Part shown: one piece after another, positions 19,215 through 20,009 of the stretch
How the letters are laid out: each line of letters begins with the position of its first letter
Position numbering within the stretch: position 1 is the stretch's first letter
Source of the DNA: a virus
IMG/VR virus record: IMGVR_UViG_3300006327_000003
Location: 1-20,009 of that record
DNA length: 20,009 nt
Direction: 5' to 3' (one strand)
The notes under the pieces: generated by a model
Database searches by the model: none
What the model saw: the letters and a program-made list of their open reading frames with translations, nothing else
Told to the model about the DNA's origin: nothing
Translations under genes and position numbers: made by a program

Positions 19215-19574
19215 TCAGAAGGGTTCTACGGCGGAATCTTCCACGGTCGCAGGTGCCTCTAGAGGAATCGAGTACTTCTCAAACGGAGTCTGAATCCCCG
19301 CTTCTGAACAGCGTCGTGTCCAGTACTCTACGTTGGTCGCCCACGCGTCTTCGATGTCACGGTGGAGTCCCACGCCCTTGGTCGCTTGGCGCTTCGTGGT
19401 CACAGCAAACGGTTTCCAATCGTACGTTTCCTTCCACTCAGCGTTCCCGATCCAAGCTTCTTTAGATCCCATGGTCAAATAGGATCCCTTAAATTTCCCT
19501 CCAGTGATCGGATGGAATTGTCTAGTCTTAGCTGTTCCAAAGCCAGTGTCTTGCGGTGTATCAAAGTCAGACAT
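19215..19574 (-). CDS. 119-residue hypothetical protein, first gene of the leftward cluster
   Basis: The start at ATG 19574 is chosen because AAAGGAG lies 8 nt upstream; an in-frame ATG at 19631 adds a Cys/His-rich stretch inside the leader hairpin and has no such site. The protein is soluble, rich in Trp, Thr and Gly (GTAKTRQFHPITGGKFKGSY, EAWIGNAEWKETYDW), with a final Val/Pro/Glu tail. Codons are less AT-rich than in the neighbours, like the capsid gene, which hints at high expression early in infection. No family recognised. Confidence 0.72.
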   Translation of the reverse strand: MSDFDTPQDTGFGTAKTRQFHPITGGKFKGSYLTMGSKEAWIGNAEWKETYDWKPFAVTTKRQATKGVGLHRDIEDAWATNVEYWTRRCSEAGIQTPFEKYSIPLEAPATVEDSAVEPF

Positions 19575-19609
19575 ATTGTCTACTCCTTTTATTAAGTGCA
19601 GGCATTGTT

Positions 19610-19656
19610 GCCTACGGTTCAGAAACACCATAAAAGGCAGGTTCTGTCAAGTAGGC
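19610..19656. repeat. leader hairpin upstream of the first leftward gene
   Basis: GCCTAC (19610-19615) pairs with GTAGGC (19651-19656) and CAGAA (19620-19624) with TTCTG (19642-19646), separated by a symmetrical 4x4 internal loop. It competes with part of the larger nested pairing at 19627-19944, so it may be an alternative fold in the leftward leader. Confidence 0.35.
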
Positions 19657-19944
19657 ACGGAATTAACAGACTCTAGAAATGTTCTCTTCCATTTCGTAGA
19701 GCATGTAATGAGTACGACTTGACAGGTTCTGGGCTTCGCTGGTGAATGAATAGCATCGCTTCTCAAATCAGGGAAGACGCAACCCAAACACTAGCGAGCT
19801 TGTCTCGCAGGGTTTTTCGGAGATATCTAGTGAATACACCTAGGTCGTTAGTCGCTGGCTTGCCAGTAGACTTACGACTTCACTAGATTCACCGCATGGT
19901 CTGTCGACCTGATTTGACTGCTATTCACTCACCACTTTTATGGT
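19627..19944. ncRNA. candidate large structured RNA or structured DNA element
   Basis: Five nested helices can form without conflict. Closing stem: ACCATAAAAG (19627-19636) with CTTTTATGGT (19935-19944). Branch one: CTGTCAAGT (19644-19652) with ACTTGACAG (19717-19725), containing a hairpin CTCTA-g-AAATG (19671-19681) with CATTT-cg-TAGAG (19690-19701). Branch two: 19740-19754 with 19920-19934 (one A-C mismatch on this strand, a G-U on the other), then TCAAATCAGG (19763-19772) with CCTGATTTGA (19908-19917). Inside this, one arm is AACCC/GGGTT plus GCGAG/CTCGC (19781-19814). The other is 19825-19834 with 19879-19888, then 19844-19853 with 19869-19878, capped by CTGG-CTTG-CCAG. No ORF is present. 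The CUUG cap favours the + strand, the G-U the - strand. Confidence 0.45.
19644..19725. promoter_or_regulatory. divergent TTGACA boxes in a perfect 9-bp inverted repeat
   Basis: ACTTGACAG occurs once on each strand: minus at 19652-19644 (facing the leftward genes) and plus at 19717-19725. Each contains a perfect -35 hexamer. The plus copy has GTGAAT 17 nt on (19742-19747); the minus copy has no good -10 at normal spacing (TGTTTC at 17). Divergent promoters, an operator pair or an RNA stem are all compatible. Confidence 0.35.
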
Positions 19945-19973
19945 ACTTTGTCGCCTAAGTTAAACTTTGCGCC
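19945..19973. repeat. short direct repeat next to the structured region
   Basis: ACTTTGTCGCC (19945-19955) recurs 19 nt later as ACTTTGCGCC (19964-19973), differing by one inserted T. Between them lies the small palindrome AAGTTAAACTT (19957-19967). The rest to the right edge has TTTCGAAA and a C6 run and nothing codes. Iteron-like sites are one option. Confidence 0.3.
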
Positions 19974-20009
19974 AGCACCATAGCGTTTCGAAAACCCCCC
20001 ACTATACAG

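Noticed and set aside
19627-19944. tmRNA, RNase P RNA or group I intron
   Set aside because: No tRNA-like ends, no GGTTCGA arm, and no recognisable conserved core of RNase P or group I introns.

Overview
The window looks like part of a low-GC, tailed double-stranded DNA phage genome, probably podovirus-like and infecting an actinobacterium or another Gram-positive-type host. This rests on an r1t-type holin, an endolysin with a VanY-like peptidase plus a peptidoglycan-binding domain, a DUF5309/SU10-like major capsid protein, and only two genes between the capsid and a tail fibre, with no tape-measure or major tail-tube gene. Terminase, portal, polymerase and integrase are not visible. The host assignment is inference.

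Left half (1-10412, all + strand): late genes. First come a virion-type acidic protein, possibly cut by the window edge, a 27-residue lysine-rich protein, the holin, two small single-span membrane proteins and a ferredoxin, all overlapping by 1-8 nt. A good promoter with a palindrome over its -10 box follows inside the ferredoxin 3' end. A ~160 nt structured leader then leads to a putative scaffold, an FmdB-like zinc ribbon and the major capsid gene. After a strong hairpin come a putative connector, a putative tail nozzle, a tail fibre, the endolysin, a small HTH-like protein read from a TTG start, and a metallophosphoesterase.

Right half (10375-19574, all - strand): early and DNA-metabolism genes, densely packed and coupled through ATGA or TAATG overlaps. 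From right to left there is a cluster of six very small genes, then a 237-codon gene with its own promoter-like element and a clear intrinsic terminator. A long operon from 17473 to 10375 follows, with SSB, a DUF932 protein, a Cas4/RecB-like nuclease, a phiC31 gp3-like protein, an HNH nuclease and a terminal zinc ribbon. At least eight small genes (27-52 codons) were found by reading start/stop overlaps directly, and several encode CxxC zinc-binding modules.

Most notable non-coding signals: (1) a 435 nt gene-free right end (19575-20009) holding a nested set of complementary segments from 19627 to 19944, with the look of a large structured RNA or a DNA replication/regulatory element; (2) an exactly spaced bipartite element found twice, AAACCGTTT then 7 nt then TAGATAAATAGA, just upstream of two leftward transcription units and without a recognisable -35 box; (3) the structured leader upstream of the head genes. 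Function calls rest on motif recognition by eye; no search was run.
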